In this document: positions 24,994 to 34,537 of the stretch, one piece after another
How positions within the stretch are numbered: position 1 is the first letter of the stretch
Layout of the letters: every line of letters begins with the position of its first letter
Assembly: GCF_011759375.1 (NCBI RefSeq)
Contig: NZ_JAARML010000001.1
Coordinates: 1,488,001 to 1,552,000, forward strand
Reading direction: 5' to 3'
From: Paraflavitalea devenefica
GTDB lineage: Bacteria; Bacteroidota; Bacteroidia; Chitinophagales; Chitinophagaceae
Length of the DNA stretch: 64,000 nt
Notes under the pieces: generated by a model
The model's database searches: none
Seen by the model: only the letters and a program-made list of their open reading frames with translations
Told to the model about the DNA's origin: nothing
Program-made: the position numbers and the translations under genes

Positions 24994-26409
24994 CTATTTA
25001 TTCCAGATTGTGTGAAATGTTCCTGGCTGGTCAATGCGTTGATAAGTGTGCGCGCCGAAATAATCACGTTGCGCCTGAACAAGGTTAATGGGCAACTGGC
25101 TGCTGCGGTAAGCATCAAAATAGCTCAATGCCGTTAACAGGTTGGCGGCTGCATAATTGTTTTGTATGGCAGTGGCCGCTACTGTGCGCAGGTTTTGTTC
25201 TTTTCCCTGCAGCAGTTTGGCGATCTGCTCATCTAATAACAAATTTTCGAGCTGTGGGTTTTGTGTATAGATCTTTGTAAACAAGTCGAGCAGGGAGGAA
25301 CGGATAATACATCCGCCGCGCCATACACTTACCACTTTCGGCATGGGGATCTGCATATCCAGTTCGGTGGAGGCTTTGTGCAACAGGGCAAGTCCCTGTG
25401 CATAACTGATTAATACACCAAAGAATAAGGCATCATGTACCTGCTGAATAAAGGCTTCTTTGGGGGTACTGATCTTGCCGGCCTGTGTTTTATACAGGGC
25501 TGCTGCTTTTACCCTTTCTTCTTTAATAGAAGAAATGTTGCGCATCGTAACCGACATGTCGATGGTTGGAATAGGTACGCCAATTTCCATGGCATCCTGG
25601 GAAGTCCATTTACCGGTCCCTTTGGCGCCTGCTTTATCAAGAATTACATCAATCAGTCGTTGGGAGGTTTTATCGTCGGGTTGCAGGAAAATATCAGCCG
25701 TGATCTCTACGAGGAATGATTGCAGGTCGCCTTTATTCCAGGTATCAAATACCTTGTGCAGCTCATCATTGCTCAGGCCCGCGCCACGGTGAAGCAGGTC
25801 ATAGCACTCACTGATCAGTTGCATAATGGCATATTCAATACCATTGTGCACCATCTTCACATAATGGCCGGCAGCGCCTTTGCCCAAATGGGCCACGCAG
25901 GGCTCGCCATTCACTTTGGCCGATATGGCTTCCAGCATGGGTTGTACATGCGGATACGCTTCCTGGTCGCCTCCGGGCATAATGCTGGGGCCTGTGCGGG
26001 CGCCCTGTTCACCACCGGAAACACCCACACCCATAAAATGGATGCCTTTTCCCTGGCAATAAGTAACGCGGCGTAAAGTATCTGTATAGTGTGAGTTACC
26101 GCCATCAATAATAATATCGCCTTTCTGTACCAGGGGCAGCAGGCTTTCAATAACATCATCTACGGGTTTGCCGGCAGGTACCAGCATCATAATGCGTCGT
26201 GGGGAAGATAACTGGCTAACCATTTCTTCCAGTGTTACCACACCTTTTACCGTGGTGCCCGGAGTGGCTGCCGCCTCAAAAGCAGTTGTTTTCTGGTTGT
26301 CTTTATCAAATCCGATGACCTTGAATCCGTGATCCGCCATATTCAGTAACAGGTTCCTGCCCATTACTCCCAGGCCGATCATGCCGAAGTCGAACTGTTG
26401 TGCCGCCAT
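24994..26409 (-). CDS. gnd: 6-phosphogluconate dehydrogenase, decarboxylating
   Basis: A 471-residue enzyme, close to the standard 470. Motifs: [13 protein letters not shown] (NADP site), [27 protein letters not shown], and KMVHNGIEY with the catalytic Lys and Asn. It decarboxylates 6-phosphogluconate to ribulose 5-phosphate. The open frame goes to 26433, but ATG 26409 gives the normal N-terminus and lies about 20 bases after a good promoter -7 box. It is the first gene of the operon. Confidence 0.97.
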   Translation of the reverse strand: MAAQQFDFGMIGLGVMGRNLLLNMADHGFKVIGFDKDNQKTTAFEAAATPGTTVKGVVTLEEMVSQLSSPRRIMMLVPAGKPVDDVIESLLPLVQKGDIIIDGGNSHYTDTLRRVTYCQGKGIHFMGVGVSGGEQGARTGPSIMPGGDQEAYPHVQPMLEAISAKVNGEPCVAHLGKGAAGHYVKMVHNGIEYAIMQLISECYDLLHRGAGLSNDELHKVFDTWNKGDLQSFLVEITADIFLQPDDKTSQRLIDVILDKAGAKGTGKWTSQDAMEIGVPIPTIDMSVTMRNISSIKEERVKAAALYKTQAGKISTPKEAFIQQVHDALFFGVLISYAQGLALLHKASTELDMQIPMPKVVSVWRGGCIIRSSLLDLFTKIYTQNPQLENLLLDEQIAKLLQGKEQNLRTVAATAIQNNYAAANLLTALSYFDAYRSSQLPINLVQAQRDYFGAHTYQRIDQPGTFHTIWNK

Positions 26410-26430
26410 GTGATAATTATAAATGAGGAA

Positions 26431-26458
26431 CAAAATTAGGTAGTGGGGGCGGTAACAA
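26431..26458 (-). promoter_or_regulatory. Bacteroidota promoter of gnd-zwf-pgl
   Basis: On the - strand, TTG (26458-26456), a 17-base spacer and TAATTTTG (26438-26431) match the Bacteroidota consensus. The start codon ATG 26409 lies 21 bases after the -7 box. Confidence 0.65.
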
Positions 26459-26514
26459 AAAAAAGAACTGTTGGCTATTTTATATGTTAACGTGCATGTT
26501 TTTGCTTAATTAAC

Positions 26515-26554
26515 AACAAAAGCCTGTCTGTATAAGACAAAACAGGCTTTTGTT
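26515..26554 (-). terminator. Terminator of the diheme cytochrome gene
   Basis: AACAAAAGCCTGT (26515-26527) pairs perfectly with ACAGGCTTTTGTT (26542-26554). It lies about 20 bases after the stop of the - strand cytochrome gene, and the - strand 3' arm is T-rich (TTTTGTTGTT). Confidence 0.8.
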
Positions 26555-26572
26555 ATCAATTCGTTGAATAAG

Positions 26573-26983
26573 TTATTTTTTGGCGGGCGCACCATTTTCA
26601 GGATGCTCCTTGCCATGGTGGCAGGTCATACAGGATACAGGTGCAACAGAACTGCTGTCACTTTGTTTATAGTGAAAATATTTTTTGTTCAGTTTGGTTG
26701 TCATCCGCACCATATCCCGGGCTATCTCTTTTTCCGGCTTATCATCACTGGCGAAATCCATTTTCCTGGGATCGTCTTTGCGGGGGGCGTGACAAAAATT
26801 GCAGCGTACACCCAAGGCCGCTTTCCATTCATCCATGATCTTGTCCAGGTCATCATGACTGATGTTTTTGGGCAACACCTTCAGGTTCTTGTGGGTTGAT
26901 TTGGGCGGTTTGCTGGCAGCAATACCTGCCAATACGAGCGCCACTAACATAAACAGTACAGTCATCTTCTTGTTAAACAGCAT
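26573..26983 (-). CDS. Diheme c-type cytochrome, reaction-centre cytochrome subunit-like
   Basis: A 136-residue exported cytochrome. After a signal peptide (1-24) come two heme motifs, CNFCH (61-65) and CMTCH (118-122), and between them a helix RDMVRMTTKLNKKYF with Met91/Met94, the pattern of the photosynthetic reaction-centre cytochrome c family (PF02276). Many non-photosynthetic Bacteroidota have such small relatives; their partner is unknown. It is likely periplasmic and may serve as an electron carrier. It stands alone with its own terminator. Confidence 0.88.
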   Translation of the reverse strand: MLFNKKMTVLFMLVALVLAGIAASKPPKSTHKNLKVLPKNISHDDLDKIMDEWKAALGVRCNFCHAPRKDDPRKMDFASDDKPEKEIARDMVRMTTKLNKKYFHYKQSDSSSVAPVSCMTCHHGKEHPENGAPAKK

Positions 26984-27114
26984 AGTAATGGAGATTTTTT
27001 AATGGATGAATATAGAAAAAATTTACAATTCTCTGACATTTGACGACAGATTAAAAGATGACTTGTCTTAACAAAGGATTATTATAGAACCGATTTTTTG
27101 AACTTAAAACGCCG

Positions 27115-27122
27115 TATCTTTG
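27115..27122 (+). promoter_or_regulatory. Bacteroidota -7 box of the RRM gene
   Basis: TATCTTTG is a full match to TAnnTTTG, followed by GC. A TTG is found 14 bases upstream (27098-27100), closer than usual. The predicted mRNA would have a leader of about 125 bases before ATG 27257, with no obvious hairpin but a T-rich end. Confidence 0.6.
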
Positions 27123-27256
27123 CGCCGTCAATTTGAGGTTTAGCATTTAGTAAGTGAACGATATAGTCTGCTACGCATGCTCTGCTAATAGTTAGTTAGT
27201 CTTTCTTTACGCTGCTTTTTTCTCAGATCATTATAAATTTTAATCAGTTTTTTGTT

Positions 27257-27556
27257 ATGAACATTTATGTTTCAAATTTAAGTTTCAACGTTACCGATGA
27301 AGACCTGCAGGATTTTTTTGCTGATTACGGCGAAGTATCTTCTGCGAAAGTAATTACCGACAAATTCACCAACAAAAGCCGTGGATTTGGTTTTGTAGAA
27401 ATGCCTGATGATGAAGCTGCCCGCAAGGCAATTGCTGAGCTGGATGGTGGTATTGTAGAAGGCCGTGCTATCAAAGTAACTGAAGCTCGTCCCCGTGAAG
27501 AGCGCAGTGGTGGAAATGACCGTCGTTCTTTCTCCCGTAGCAACAACCGTTACTAA
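27257..27556 (+). CDS. Single-RRM RNA-binding protein
   Basis: A 99-residue protein: one RRM domain (residues 1-77) with RNP2 IYVSNLSF (3-10) and RNP1 SRGFGFVEM (41-49), then a short Arg/Gly/Ser/Asn tail (RSGGNDRRSFSRSNNRY). These proteins are abundant in Bacteroidota and cyanobacteria, where they bind U-rich RNA and adjust to cold or nutrient state; here the exact role is inferred. It has its own promoter, a long leader and a terminator. Confidence 0.95.
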   Translation: MNIYVSNLSFNVTDEDLQDFFADYGEVSSAKVITDKFTNKSRGFGFVEMPDDEAARKAIAELDGGIVEGRAIKVTEARPREERSGGNDRRSFSRSNNRY

Positions 27557-27581
27557 TCGGTGCGACTGTACAATAAATTGG

Positions 27582-27611
27582 AGCCCTCCCCTAAAAGGAG
27601 GGCTTTTTTTA
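27582..27611 (+). terminator. Terminator of the RRM gene
   Basis: AGCCCTCC (27582-27589) pairs with GGAGGGCT (27597-27604), followed by a T run. Strong intrinsic terminator 26 bases after the stop. Confidence 0.92.
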
Positions 27612-27641
27612 TGCTTACAGGTTTTATGTAATTTCAGGCCT

Positions 27642-28013
27642 ATGAATCTGATAGGCAATCTCATCTGGCTTATTTTGGGCGGTCTTTGTGCTGCCCTCGG
27701 TTACGTTATTGGTGGTTTTGTGCTTTGCATCACTGTTGTGGGTATCCCCTGGGGGCTGCAATGCTTTAAACTGGCCGGCGTAGTACTATGGCCATTTGGT
27801 AAACAGATCGTCCCCAAGCCGGGCGGTACCGGCTGCCTTTCCCTCTTCTGTAACATCATCTGGCTGCTTTGCGGAGGCTTGTATACCGCCTTCATTCACC
27901 TGGTGTTTGCGCTCCTGCTTTTTATCACCATCATCGGCATTCCCTTTGCCCGTCAGCACCTTAAACTAATGGAGCTTTCTTTCATGCCTTTCAGCCGGAA
28001 TGTGATCGGGTGA
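27642..28013 (+). CDS. YccF-family inner-membrane protein
   Basis: A 123-residue protein with two repeats of the YccF domain, each with a pair of helices: LIGNLIWLILGG...CITVVGIPWGLQCFKLA and LFCNIIWLLCGG...LLFITIIGIPFARQHLKL. The repeated xGIPxxxQxxKL motif is the family signature. Function unknown. ATG 27642 is used; the longer open frame from 27495 overlaps the RRM gene and its terminator. Probably transcribed by read-through or by its own weak promoter. Confidence 0.9.
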   Translation: MNLIGNLIWLILGGLCAALGYVIGGFVLCITVVGIPWGLQCFKLAGVVLWPFGKQIVPKPGGTGCLSLFCNIIWLLCGGLYTAFIHLVFALLLFITIIGIPFARQHLKLMELSFMPFSRNVIG

Positions 28014-28048
28014 CCTCATCTTTCACAACATTTTAATCTTTAGGGTTT

Positions 28049-28078
28049 TTGTCAAACATAAGAAAAAACCTAACCTTG
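28049..28078 (+). promoter_or_regulatory. Promoter upstream of the M23 peptidase
   Basis: TTG (28049-28051), a 19-base spacer and TAACCTTG (28071-28078, one mismatch to TAnnTTTG). Leader about 120 bases to ATG 28207. Confidence 0.5.
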
Positions 28079-28206
28079 CGTTATTGCCCATAGAAAGCCT
28101 CGCTATTGTCTTCGTTGATTGTTAAAGCAGTTTAAGCATACGGACGCGGCAGGGCGACTGAAAGTAGCAGAAATCAGCCATTATTTAACCGCGAACAATC
28201 AACCCG

Positions 28207-29475
28207 ATGCAAAGACCTCGTCTTTTTTGGAGTTTTTTTATTTTTATAGGTATGCTGGCCGTGGTATTCACAGGTTGCCAGAATTCCCCAACACCCGCTG
28301 GCAACACGCCGTCAGATTCTCTGTCCAAAGCGGCCGTCACACCTCCTCCCGTTTCCCAACGAAAGTTTGGCTTACCAGTTGATTCCTTTACCGTTATAGA
28401 AAAAACCATTGAGCGCAATGAGTTCCTGGCCAATATACTGGAACTGTACCAGGTAAATGAGCCCACCATCGCCCTGCTGGCGGTGAAATCAAAAGGGGTT
28501 TTTGATATCCGCAATATAAGGGCGGGCAATCAATACACGGTGTTTTGTACCAAAGACACGCTCCAAAAGGCGCTTTATTTTGTATACCAACCCAATGCTA
28601 TTGACTATGTGGTGTATGACCTGCGGGATTCCATCAGCATTTATACCGGCAAAAGGGCCGTTACTACCCGCACACTCACCGCATCAGGCAAGATTGAAGG
28701 CTCTTTGTATGAAACCTTCAAAAAGGCCGGCGCCGATCCCGGCCTCGCCATGAAGCTGGCCGATATTTACGCCTGGTCTATAGATTTCTATTCTATTCAT
28801 GAAGGCGATTGGTTCAAAGTAGTCTATGAGCAACAATACATCAAAGATGAACCAGTAGAGCTGGGAACTATTCGTTCGGCCGTTTTCTCCCACGACAACG
28901 AACCTTTTTATGCTTTTTACTTTCAGTCAGATAGTACACAGCCCGGCGAATATTATGATGAGCAGGGTAAGACCCTCCGCCGCTTCTTCCTGAAGGCGCC
29001 GCTGAAATTCAGTCATATTACGTCCCGCTTTACCATGCGCCGCTTTCATCCGGTACAAAAGCGCTGGAAGGCACACCTGGGCACTGATTATGCCGCCCAT
29101 ACCGGTACCCCCATCATTGCTACCGGCAATGGCGTAGTTATCGAATCACAGTTCTCCCGCTTCAATGGCAATTATGTGAAGATCCGGCACAACAATACCT
29201 ATACCACCCAATACCTGCACATGAGCAGGAGGGCCGTCAAAAGGGGACAGCATGTGCGGCAGGGGCAGGTGATCGGTTATGTAGGCAGTACAGGCCTGGC
29301 CACTGGTCCCCATGTATGTTACCGCTTCTGGAAGAACAACAAACAGGTAGATCCCCTGCGGCAGAAATTCCCTTCTGCCGAACCCATCTCCCAGTCGGCC
29401 TTGCCTGTATTCGATCAATACAAACAGGCCCAGCGCCAGCAACTGGAAACCATTAAAATAGAGGAGATCCGGTAA
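28207..29475 (+). CDS. M23-family peptidoglycan metallopeptidase lipoprotein
   Basis: A 422-residue protein. A signal peptide ends in a possible lipobox (FTGC24). The middle part (residues 60-260) resembles the N-terminal domains of OapA/NlpD-type M23 proteins. The peptidase domain has the zinc motif HLGTD (His290, Asp294), HMS (His338) and PHVCYRFW (His369); the usual HxH is present as H338/H369 with a distal H290. It likely cuts peptide cross-links of the cell wall during division or growth. It is monocistronic. Confidence 0.92.
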   Translation: MQRPRLFWSFFIFIGMLAVVFTGCQNSPTPAGNTPSDSLSKAAVTPPPVSQRKFGLPVDSFTVIEKTIERNEFLANILELYQVNEPTIALLAVKSKGVFDIRNIRAGNQYTVFCTKDTLQKALYFVYQPNAIDYVVYDLRDSISIYTGKRAVTTRTLTASGKIEGSLYETFKKAGADPGLAMKLADIYAWSIDFYSIHEGDWFKVVYEQQYIKDEPVELGTIRSAVFSHDNEPFYAFYFQSDSTQPGEYYDEQGKTLRRFFLKAPLKFSHITSRFTMRRFHPVQKRWKAHLGTDYAAHTGTPIIATGNGVVIESQFSRFNGNYVKIRHNNTYTTQYLHMSRRAVKRGQHVRQGQVIGYVGSTGLATGPHVCYRFWKNNKQVDPLRQKFPSAEPISQSALPVFDQYKQAQRQQLETIKIEEIR

Positions 29476-29486
29476 GCCGGTGTTAG

Positions 29487-31634
29487 CTATTTAATCCACC
29501 GCTCAAAATACTCCCAGGTGCGCAGCAACTGGTCTATGCGCTGCCGGTTATCGCCACTGCGGGTAATCTCATGTGTGGCATTGGGATGGCGCACATATTC
29601 CACCGGTCTGCCCAGGGCTTTCAGGCTATGGTACAGCATTTCGCTTTGTACAAAGCCCGTGCGCCGGTCATTATCGCCATGGAAAATAATATAAGGGGTA
29701 GTAATGTTTTGGACATAATTGATCGGTGATTCTCTTTCCAGGATGGCCTTGGTTTCAGGCTGCCAGGGGTATCCGCCAAAATAATTGGGCACCAGCCGCC
29801 AGGCATTTCCTTCGCCAAAGAAAGTAGCCAGGTCATACACGCCGCGTTGTGAGCAGGCGGCTTTAAAGCGCTTATCATGGGAGATGATCCAGGCTACGAG
29901 GTAGCCCGCATACGATCCGCCGGTGACAACGAGTTTCGAGGTATCGGCCCATCCTTCCGCCACTGCCTTGTCCAGGGAAGTAAGCACGTCACTCGCAGGG
30001 CCTGCTCCCCAGTCATTAATATTGCCGCGCAGGAAGTCGAGGCCGTAACCACCACTGCCGCGCGGATTACAGTATACCACACCATATCCCTTGCTACAGA
30101 AGTATTGAAACTCATGCCACATGCTGGATTCGCCCGGGCCCCACATGGCAGAAGGACCGCCATGGATCTCCAATACCACCGGGTATTTTTTGCCGGGCTC
30201 ATAATTCGCAGGCTTCATCATCCAGTACTCTACTACCATGCCCTTGCTGTTTGTAAAGGTTTTCTTTTCGGGGAAAGAGAGCTTTTTGGTGTTCACCCAG
30301 TCATTAAAATGGCCGATCTTTTTAGCCTGTTGGGCAGTGGCATCTGCGAGGTATAATGCAAAAGGATTGGCTGCCTCTGTTTTTACAAATACCAGCTTAT
30401 TGTTCTCTATATCAAAGCTGCTGATGCCGCTGTTGTAATCTGTCAACTGCTCCACCTTTTTGGTTTTAACATCGGCCCGGTACAGAGGCGAGCCTCCATT
30501 GCTGGGTGCGGTGAAATACACGTATTTCTCATCAGTGCTCCAGGTGAGGGCTCCTTTGCTGCGGTCAAAAGGAATATCAATAACGTCTTTGGCAGTGCCA
30601 TTCACCGGCATGATGGCCAGTGTGGCCACACTTACAAAAGAAGTACTGCCATATTGGAAGGCCAGCCATTTACCGGAAGGAGAAATGCGGGGACCGGAGT
30701 AGACCTTGCCTTCTTCACCCAACAGCATACGGAAATTGGTCCCGTTGGTGTTCACCATAAAGAGCTGGCTTTCCAGTGAGCGGTCGGGGTGTTGCAGGGA
30801 GTCAACATCACCGGCCAGTAGAACCTGTTTGCCGTCAGGCGTAAAGGATGCGTTGTTAAAGCGGTAAAACCCTTTCGTAATGGGTACGGGCGTAGCGCCG
30901 GGAACAGCGTTCACCACATAATAATGGGTAAAGCTCATGTCGGATGAGATATTTGTCTCGTCAAGGAAATTGAGTTTATTGAAAACCCTTGCTTTACGGT
31001 CGGCAGCATTGTTGTCGAGATAAGCCCTTACTTCTTCGAGAGAGCCATCAGGATCAGCTTTGGCAGCAGAAGCCTGTAATTGCTCATTCTTATCAAAGCC
31101 GGGCTTCTCGGCCGGCCATTTGGGCGCCTGTTTACCGGGATTCAGTGCTGTATCATTCAACAGGTCTTTAAAAGGCACACTGGCAGCAAATAAGAGTTGC
31201 TTTCCATCGGGGCTCCAGGCAGGTGAGGAGGCGCCATACTTGAATTTCGTCAGTTGAACCGCTTCGCCGCCATCCAGTGACAGGATAAATAGTTGGGACT
31301 TACCATCGGCGGCGCGTACGAAAGCCAGTTGTTTGCCGTCCGGGCTCCAGGCGGCCTGGGAGGCATTTTCTTTGGTGGTCAGTTGCCTGGGGACAGCAGA
31401 GCCATCGGTAGGCGTTATCCAGAGCTGATTCGTGTATTTATAATCCGTTTTGCTATCGCCGTCGGGTTCAATGCTGGTAATACTAAAAGCGGCTTTGCTG
31501 CCATCGCGGGTAAGGGTAACGCCACCCAGTGACTTGATTTTTAACAAATCAGTCACCTTCACGGGTTCTTTACCTTGCCGGGCATGGGTAAGCAGGATGA
31601 ACAGCATAAGGATAACGGTAAAGGCTATTTTCAT
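29487..31634 (-). CDS. S9-family prolyl oligopeptidase/acylaminoacyl-type peptidase, secreted
   Basis: A 715-residue serine peptidase. A signal peptide (1-20 from ATG 31634), then a WD40-like beta-propeller (repeats with AWSPDGKQL, PAWSPDGKQLLF, WSTDEKYVYF), then the catalytic domain. The nucleophile is in GGSYAGYLVAW, the Asp in FHGDNDRRTGF and the His in HPNATHEITRSGDN. Such enzymes cut peptides after Pro or remove acylated residues. A second ATG three bases upstream (31637) is possible; the open frame goes to 31715, but no signal peptide would result. It converges on the M23 peptidase gene across an 11-base gap. Confidence 0.93.
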   Translation of the reverse strand: MKIAFTVILMLFILLTHARQGKEPVKVTDLLKIKSLGGVTLTRDGSKAAFSITSIEPDGDSKTDYKYTNQLWITPTDGSAVPRQLTTKENASQAAWSPDGKQLAFVRAADGKSQLFILSLDGGEAVQLTKFKYGASSPAWSPDGKQLLFAASVPFKDLLNDTALNPGKQAPKWPAEKPGFDKNEQLQASAAKADPDGSLEEVRAYLDNNAADRKARVFNKLNFLDETNISSDMSFTHYYVVNAVPGATPVPITKGFYRFNNASFTPDGKQVLLAGDVDSLQHPDRSLESQLFMVNTNGTNFRMLLGEEGKVYSGPRISPSGKWLAFQYGSTSFVSVATLAIMPVNGTAKDVIDIPFDRSKGALTWSTDEKYVYFTAPSNGGSPLYRADVKTKKVEQLTDYNSGISSFDIENNKLVFVKTEAANPFALYLADATAQQAKKIGHFNDWVNTKKLSFPEKKTFTNSKGMVVEYWMMKPANYEPGKKYPVVLEIHGGPSAMWGPGESSMWHEFQYFCSKGYGVVYCNPRGSGGYGLDFLRGNINDWGAGPASDVLTSLDKAVAEGWADTSKLVVTGGSYAGYLVAWIISHDKRFKAACSQRGVYDLATFFGEGNAWRLVPNYFGGYPWQPETKAILERESPINYVQNITTPYIIFHGDNDRRTGFVQSEMLYHSLKALGRPVEYVRHPNATHEITRSGDNRQRIDQLLRTWEYFERWIK

Positions 31635-31752
31635 CATGTGTACATTTTGGAGCAATGAATGTACGAATTCATCATCTCTGAATGTTGAAAATCGGGCATT
31701 TTGCCAGGGTTTCAAAACTCACCACTCACCGCTTTTTTTGTAATTTTATAGT

Positions 31753-32784
31753 ATGAGTGAACCAGTAACAGCTCCGGTATTAACAGCTAAGGATTTTGCC
31801 ACCGACCAGGAAGTTCGTTGGTGTCCCGGCTGTGGTGATTATTCCATCCTGGCACAGGTGCAGAAGATCATGCCGGGACTGGGCATTCCCAAAGAGAACA
31901 TTGTGATTATATCCGGCATCGGCTGCAGCAGCCGGTTCCCTTATTACATGAACACGTATGGGATGCACTCTATCCATGGACGGGCTACAGCGGTTGCCAG
32001 CGGACTCAAAGCTGCCCGCCCGGAACTGAGCGTATGGATCGTTACCGGTGATGGCGACGGGCTCAGCATTGGCGGCAATCATACCATCCACCTGCTGCGC
32101 CGCAACTTCGATGTCAATATCATGCTGTTCAATAACCAGATCTATGGCCTTACCAAAGGGCAATATTCTCCTACTTCAGAAGAACAGAAAATAACCAAGT
32201 CAACTCCTTATGGCAGTATAGACCATCCGTTCAACCCCCTCGCATTGGCCATGGGGGCAGATGCTACTTTTATTGCACGTACCATGGACCGCGATCCCAA
32301 ACACCTGCAGGAAGCACTCATCCGCAGCCATCAACACAAAGGGGCTTCCTTCCTGGAGATCTACCAGAACTGCAATATTTTCAATGATGGTGCTTTTGAA
32401 GCCTTTACAGAGAAAGCTACCAAGCCCGATAACACCCTGTTCCTGGAGCAGGGTAAGCCGCTCATTTTTGGTGCACAGAAGAATAAGGGCATCAAACTGG
32501 ATGGTTTCAGGCCGGTAGTGGTGGAACTGGGTGAAGGTGCCAGTGCTGATGACCTGTGGGTCCATGATGACCGGGATTTTTATAAAGCCCAGATCCTCAT
32601 TCGCATGTTTGATGATCCCCGGGTGGAAGGCCACCTGCCCCGCCCGTTTGGCGTTTTTTATGAAACTGACCGCCCTTGCTATGAAGACGTAATGGACCTG
32701 CAAATACAGGAAGTGATCCAATCAAAAGGCAAGGGAGACCTTGACAAACTCTTACGCGGTCATGAGACCTGGACAATAGCCTGA
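31753..32784 (+). CDS. korB: 2-oxoacid:ferredoxin oxidoreductase, beta (TPP) subunit
   Basis: A 343-residue TPP-binding subunit. Motifs: WCPGCGDYSIL, GIGCSSRFPYYM, GDGDGLSIGGNHTIHLLRR (TPP-Mg site) and NQIYGLTKGQYSPTS. The family oxidises 2-oxoglutarate or pyruvate with reduction of ferredoxin; close relatives are usually called KorB. The alpha subunit is normally encoded just before it, but here the upstream neighbour is the divergent S9 peptidase, so the partner is elsewhere. Start codon ATG 31753 with an AT-rich upstream region. Confidence 0.93.
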   Translation: MSEPVTAPVLTAKDFATDQEVRWCPGCGDYSILAQVQKIMPGLGIPKENIVIISGIGCSSRFPYYMNTYGMHSIHGRATAVASGLKAARPELSVWIVTGDGDGLSIGGNHTIHLLRRNFDVNIMLFNNQIYGLTKGQYSPTSEEQKITKSTPYGSIDHPFNPLALAMGADATFIARTMDRDPKHLQEALIRSHQHKGASFLEIYQNCNIFNDGAFEAFTEKATKPDNTLFLEQGKPLIFGAQKNKGIKLDGFRPVVVELGEGASADDLWVHDDRDFYKAQILIRMFDDPRVEGHLPRPFGVFYETDRPCYEDVMDLQIQEVIQSKGKGDLDKLLRGHETWTIA

Positions 32785-33472
32785 TCGTTTCTTTACCTTC
32801 CCGGCAAAACAATACTGAAAACAAAAAAGCCAGCGATGGAAATCGCCGGCCTGTGCTTACCTCTGAAACCACAAAAAGAAAGAAGGTAACTATATATTTT
32901 GTATATATAAATCAGTTTAAGGATACCTACTGGTCTTGAATTGGATTATGTCTAACGTGGTGAAGGAATCTTAAAAGCAGCTCGGCATAACAGGTAATAT
33001 GCCGGAAGCAAATATTCTTCTTGTTCAGACGAGCACTTTTAGCACTTCACTTAGGTGTTCTGCTTATACGGTGAAGTAGAAGCAGTTAGTTTTGGCGTTA
33101 ACAGCAATAATTGAATTGCCAAAACTCACAGGGTCGTAAACAACGTAACAGAGGTAATAAAACATTCACAAGGGTAGCAAACACACAATAACACAATATT
33201 GTACAGATCACATTTGTGCTTTCTTTTCGATAGTACTGGAAATTGGATGGTTGGAATGAGGAGATTGGAGATTTCAGGTGCTTTACAGGTGTGAATAGTG
33301 TTTCAGCACATAAGCAGGGTAAAAGTAAAGACTGTTTTCTTAAAAATCAATATTTTCTTCAAGAATTTTTAATGAGCAGGGTATTTAAACCCATTTATTA
33401 AGAAAGATCAATTGTACTTTAAAACCAATTTATTGACGCTATGTTAAAGCTCACTGGCGCTTAAAAAGCGTT
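32785..33472. other. 688-bp intergenic stretch with several hairpins; possible structured RNA
   Basis: No open frame of note on either strand. Hairpins: ACTTCAC (33044-33050) with GTGAAGT (33071-33077), AGTTTTGGC (33088-33096) with GCCAAAACT (33118-33126), and AATATGC/GC-ATATT around 32995-33019. At the left edge is a terminator-like stem pointing to the - strand (32819-32850). TAGTTTTG at 33087-33094 is a -7 consensus match on the + strand without a good TTG. Could hold an uncharacterised ncRNA or the long 3' UTR of the cupin gene. Confidence 0.3.
32819..32850 (-). terminator. Terminator-like hairpin on the - strand
   Basis: On the - strand, GCCGGCGAT (32850-32842) pairs with ATCGCTGGC (32837-32829), with one C/A mismatch, and is followed by TTTTTTGTTTT. 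It faces any transcript coming from the empty region 32851-33472. Confidence 0.6.
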
Positions 33473-34375
33473 TTATCGGGCAACCTGGTCGGCCACTTCA
33501 TGCAGGGTCAGTTCTTTCCCTGCTGCTTTGAATATCTTTTCCTTCTTATAACCATACCACCATTTGGGCGCCGTTTTCTTCATAAGGGTATCAATGCTGC
33601 GCATACCAAACAGGTTCCAGGCTCCCTGTAACTTGCCGCTAAAAGAAGACTGTAATGCCCTTAAACTCATGGCAAAGCCACTGTCCAGGTACTCCATGTG
33701 ATGCCAGTAACCGGCGGGCATAAACAAAGTATCACCATGATCCAGTATCACCTCATAGCCCTCGGCCAGCTTTAAGGCCGGGAATTGGTGGTAATCCGGA
33801 TTGCCATTTTCGTAATAATGTGAAAAGTCGGCCAGGCTCAACACTTCAAAAGGCTTGCGGTATAACTTGTACTGTTCTTCAAAAGGAAATAACAGCACTT
33901 TCTTCCGTCCTGCAAACTGGGTGTGTAAAATATGCGACATATCGATGTCGAAGTGCATGTGGGTAATGCTCGTAGCCCCTCCCGTAAACAGCATGGGATA
34001 CTTCTTTACAAAGCCTTTCATCAGGTGCTCGGGCCAGGTAAAATCCTGGGTAAGGTCTGGCGCATGGTCAAAAATATTGAACAGGAAAATGCGCCAGCCG
34101 GCCGGCCCCTGGCTGATCATGTCAATATACTCGCCAAAGGTTTTATAGTCATCCGCCGTATTGATAGGCGTATAGGCATCGCTTTTTACGTTATTGTACA
34201 GGCCCACGCGTTTATCGCCCACCTTATCTTTAAAGTAATTCCAGTTCCATCTGGAATAAGCCGGCCAGTTCTTTGCCAGGTTATTGATCACCACCGGCTT
34301 CATGGGTTTGTAATAATGCTGCTGAAACTCCTCTCCGCTTATATTTTCTACTCGCTCAACAGGTTGTAAACGCAT
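33473..34375 (-). CDS. Cupin/JmjC-like Fe(II)/2-oxoglutarate dioxygenase
   Basis: A 300-residue protein of the cupin_8/JmjC-type family. The metal triad is visible: HFD (His141, Asp143) and a distal His in YWHHMEYL (His225 or 226). Lys in FAGRKKVLLF probably binds 2-oxoglutarate. The N-terminal half has KPVVINNLAKNWPAY, the family's conserved opening. Bacterial members hydroxylate proteins or small molecules; the target is not visible. A -7 box lies 17 bases before the start. Monocistronic. Confidence 0.88.
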   Translation of the reverse strand: MRLQPVERVENISGEEFQQHYYKPMKPVVINNLAKNWPAYSRWNWNYFKDKVGDKRVGLYNNVKSDAYTPINTADDYKTFGEYIDMISQGPAGWRIFLFNIFDHAPDLTQDFTWPEHLMKGFVKKYPMLFTGGATSITHMHFDIDMSHILHTQFAGRKKVLLFPFEEQYKLYRKPFEVLSLADFSHYYENGNPDYHQFPALKLAEGYEVILDHGDTLFMPAGYWHHMEYLDSGFAMSLRALQSSFSGKLQGAWNLFGMRSIDTLMKKTAPKWWYGYKKEKIFKAAGKELTLHEVADQVAR

Positions 34376-34391
34376 GGAAAAAAATTTTGCG

Positions 34392-34399
34392 CAAATTTA
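34392..34399 (-). promoter_or_regulatory. Bacteroidota -7 box of the cupin gene
   Basis: On the - strand TAAATTTG, a full match to TAnnTTTG, ending 16 bases before ATG 34375. No good TTG at the usual distance. Confidence 0.45.
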
Positions 34400-34537
34400 A
34401 TATTAAATCCATTTATGGTTTTCCGCCTCCCCGAATATATTGATAATGTGACAACTGTGGAATTTTAATAGTGGCTTTTTTTTACCATCCGGGACCAGTT
34501 TTTGCAGTTTTATAACATTTACCGCTAAATTTATGGC

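Noticed and set aside
32850..32885. TTGTGGTTTCAG on the - strand as a type II CRISPR repeat or leader
   Set aside because: Only one copy, no spacing pattern and no cas genes in the window.
32990..33025. CCGGAAGCA resembling the SRP RNA tetraloop region
   Set aside because: The flanking conserved SRP bases are missing and the stem is short and bulged.
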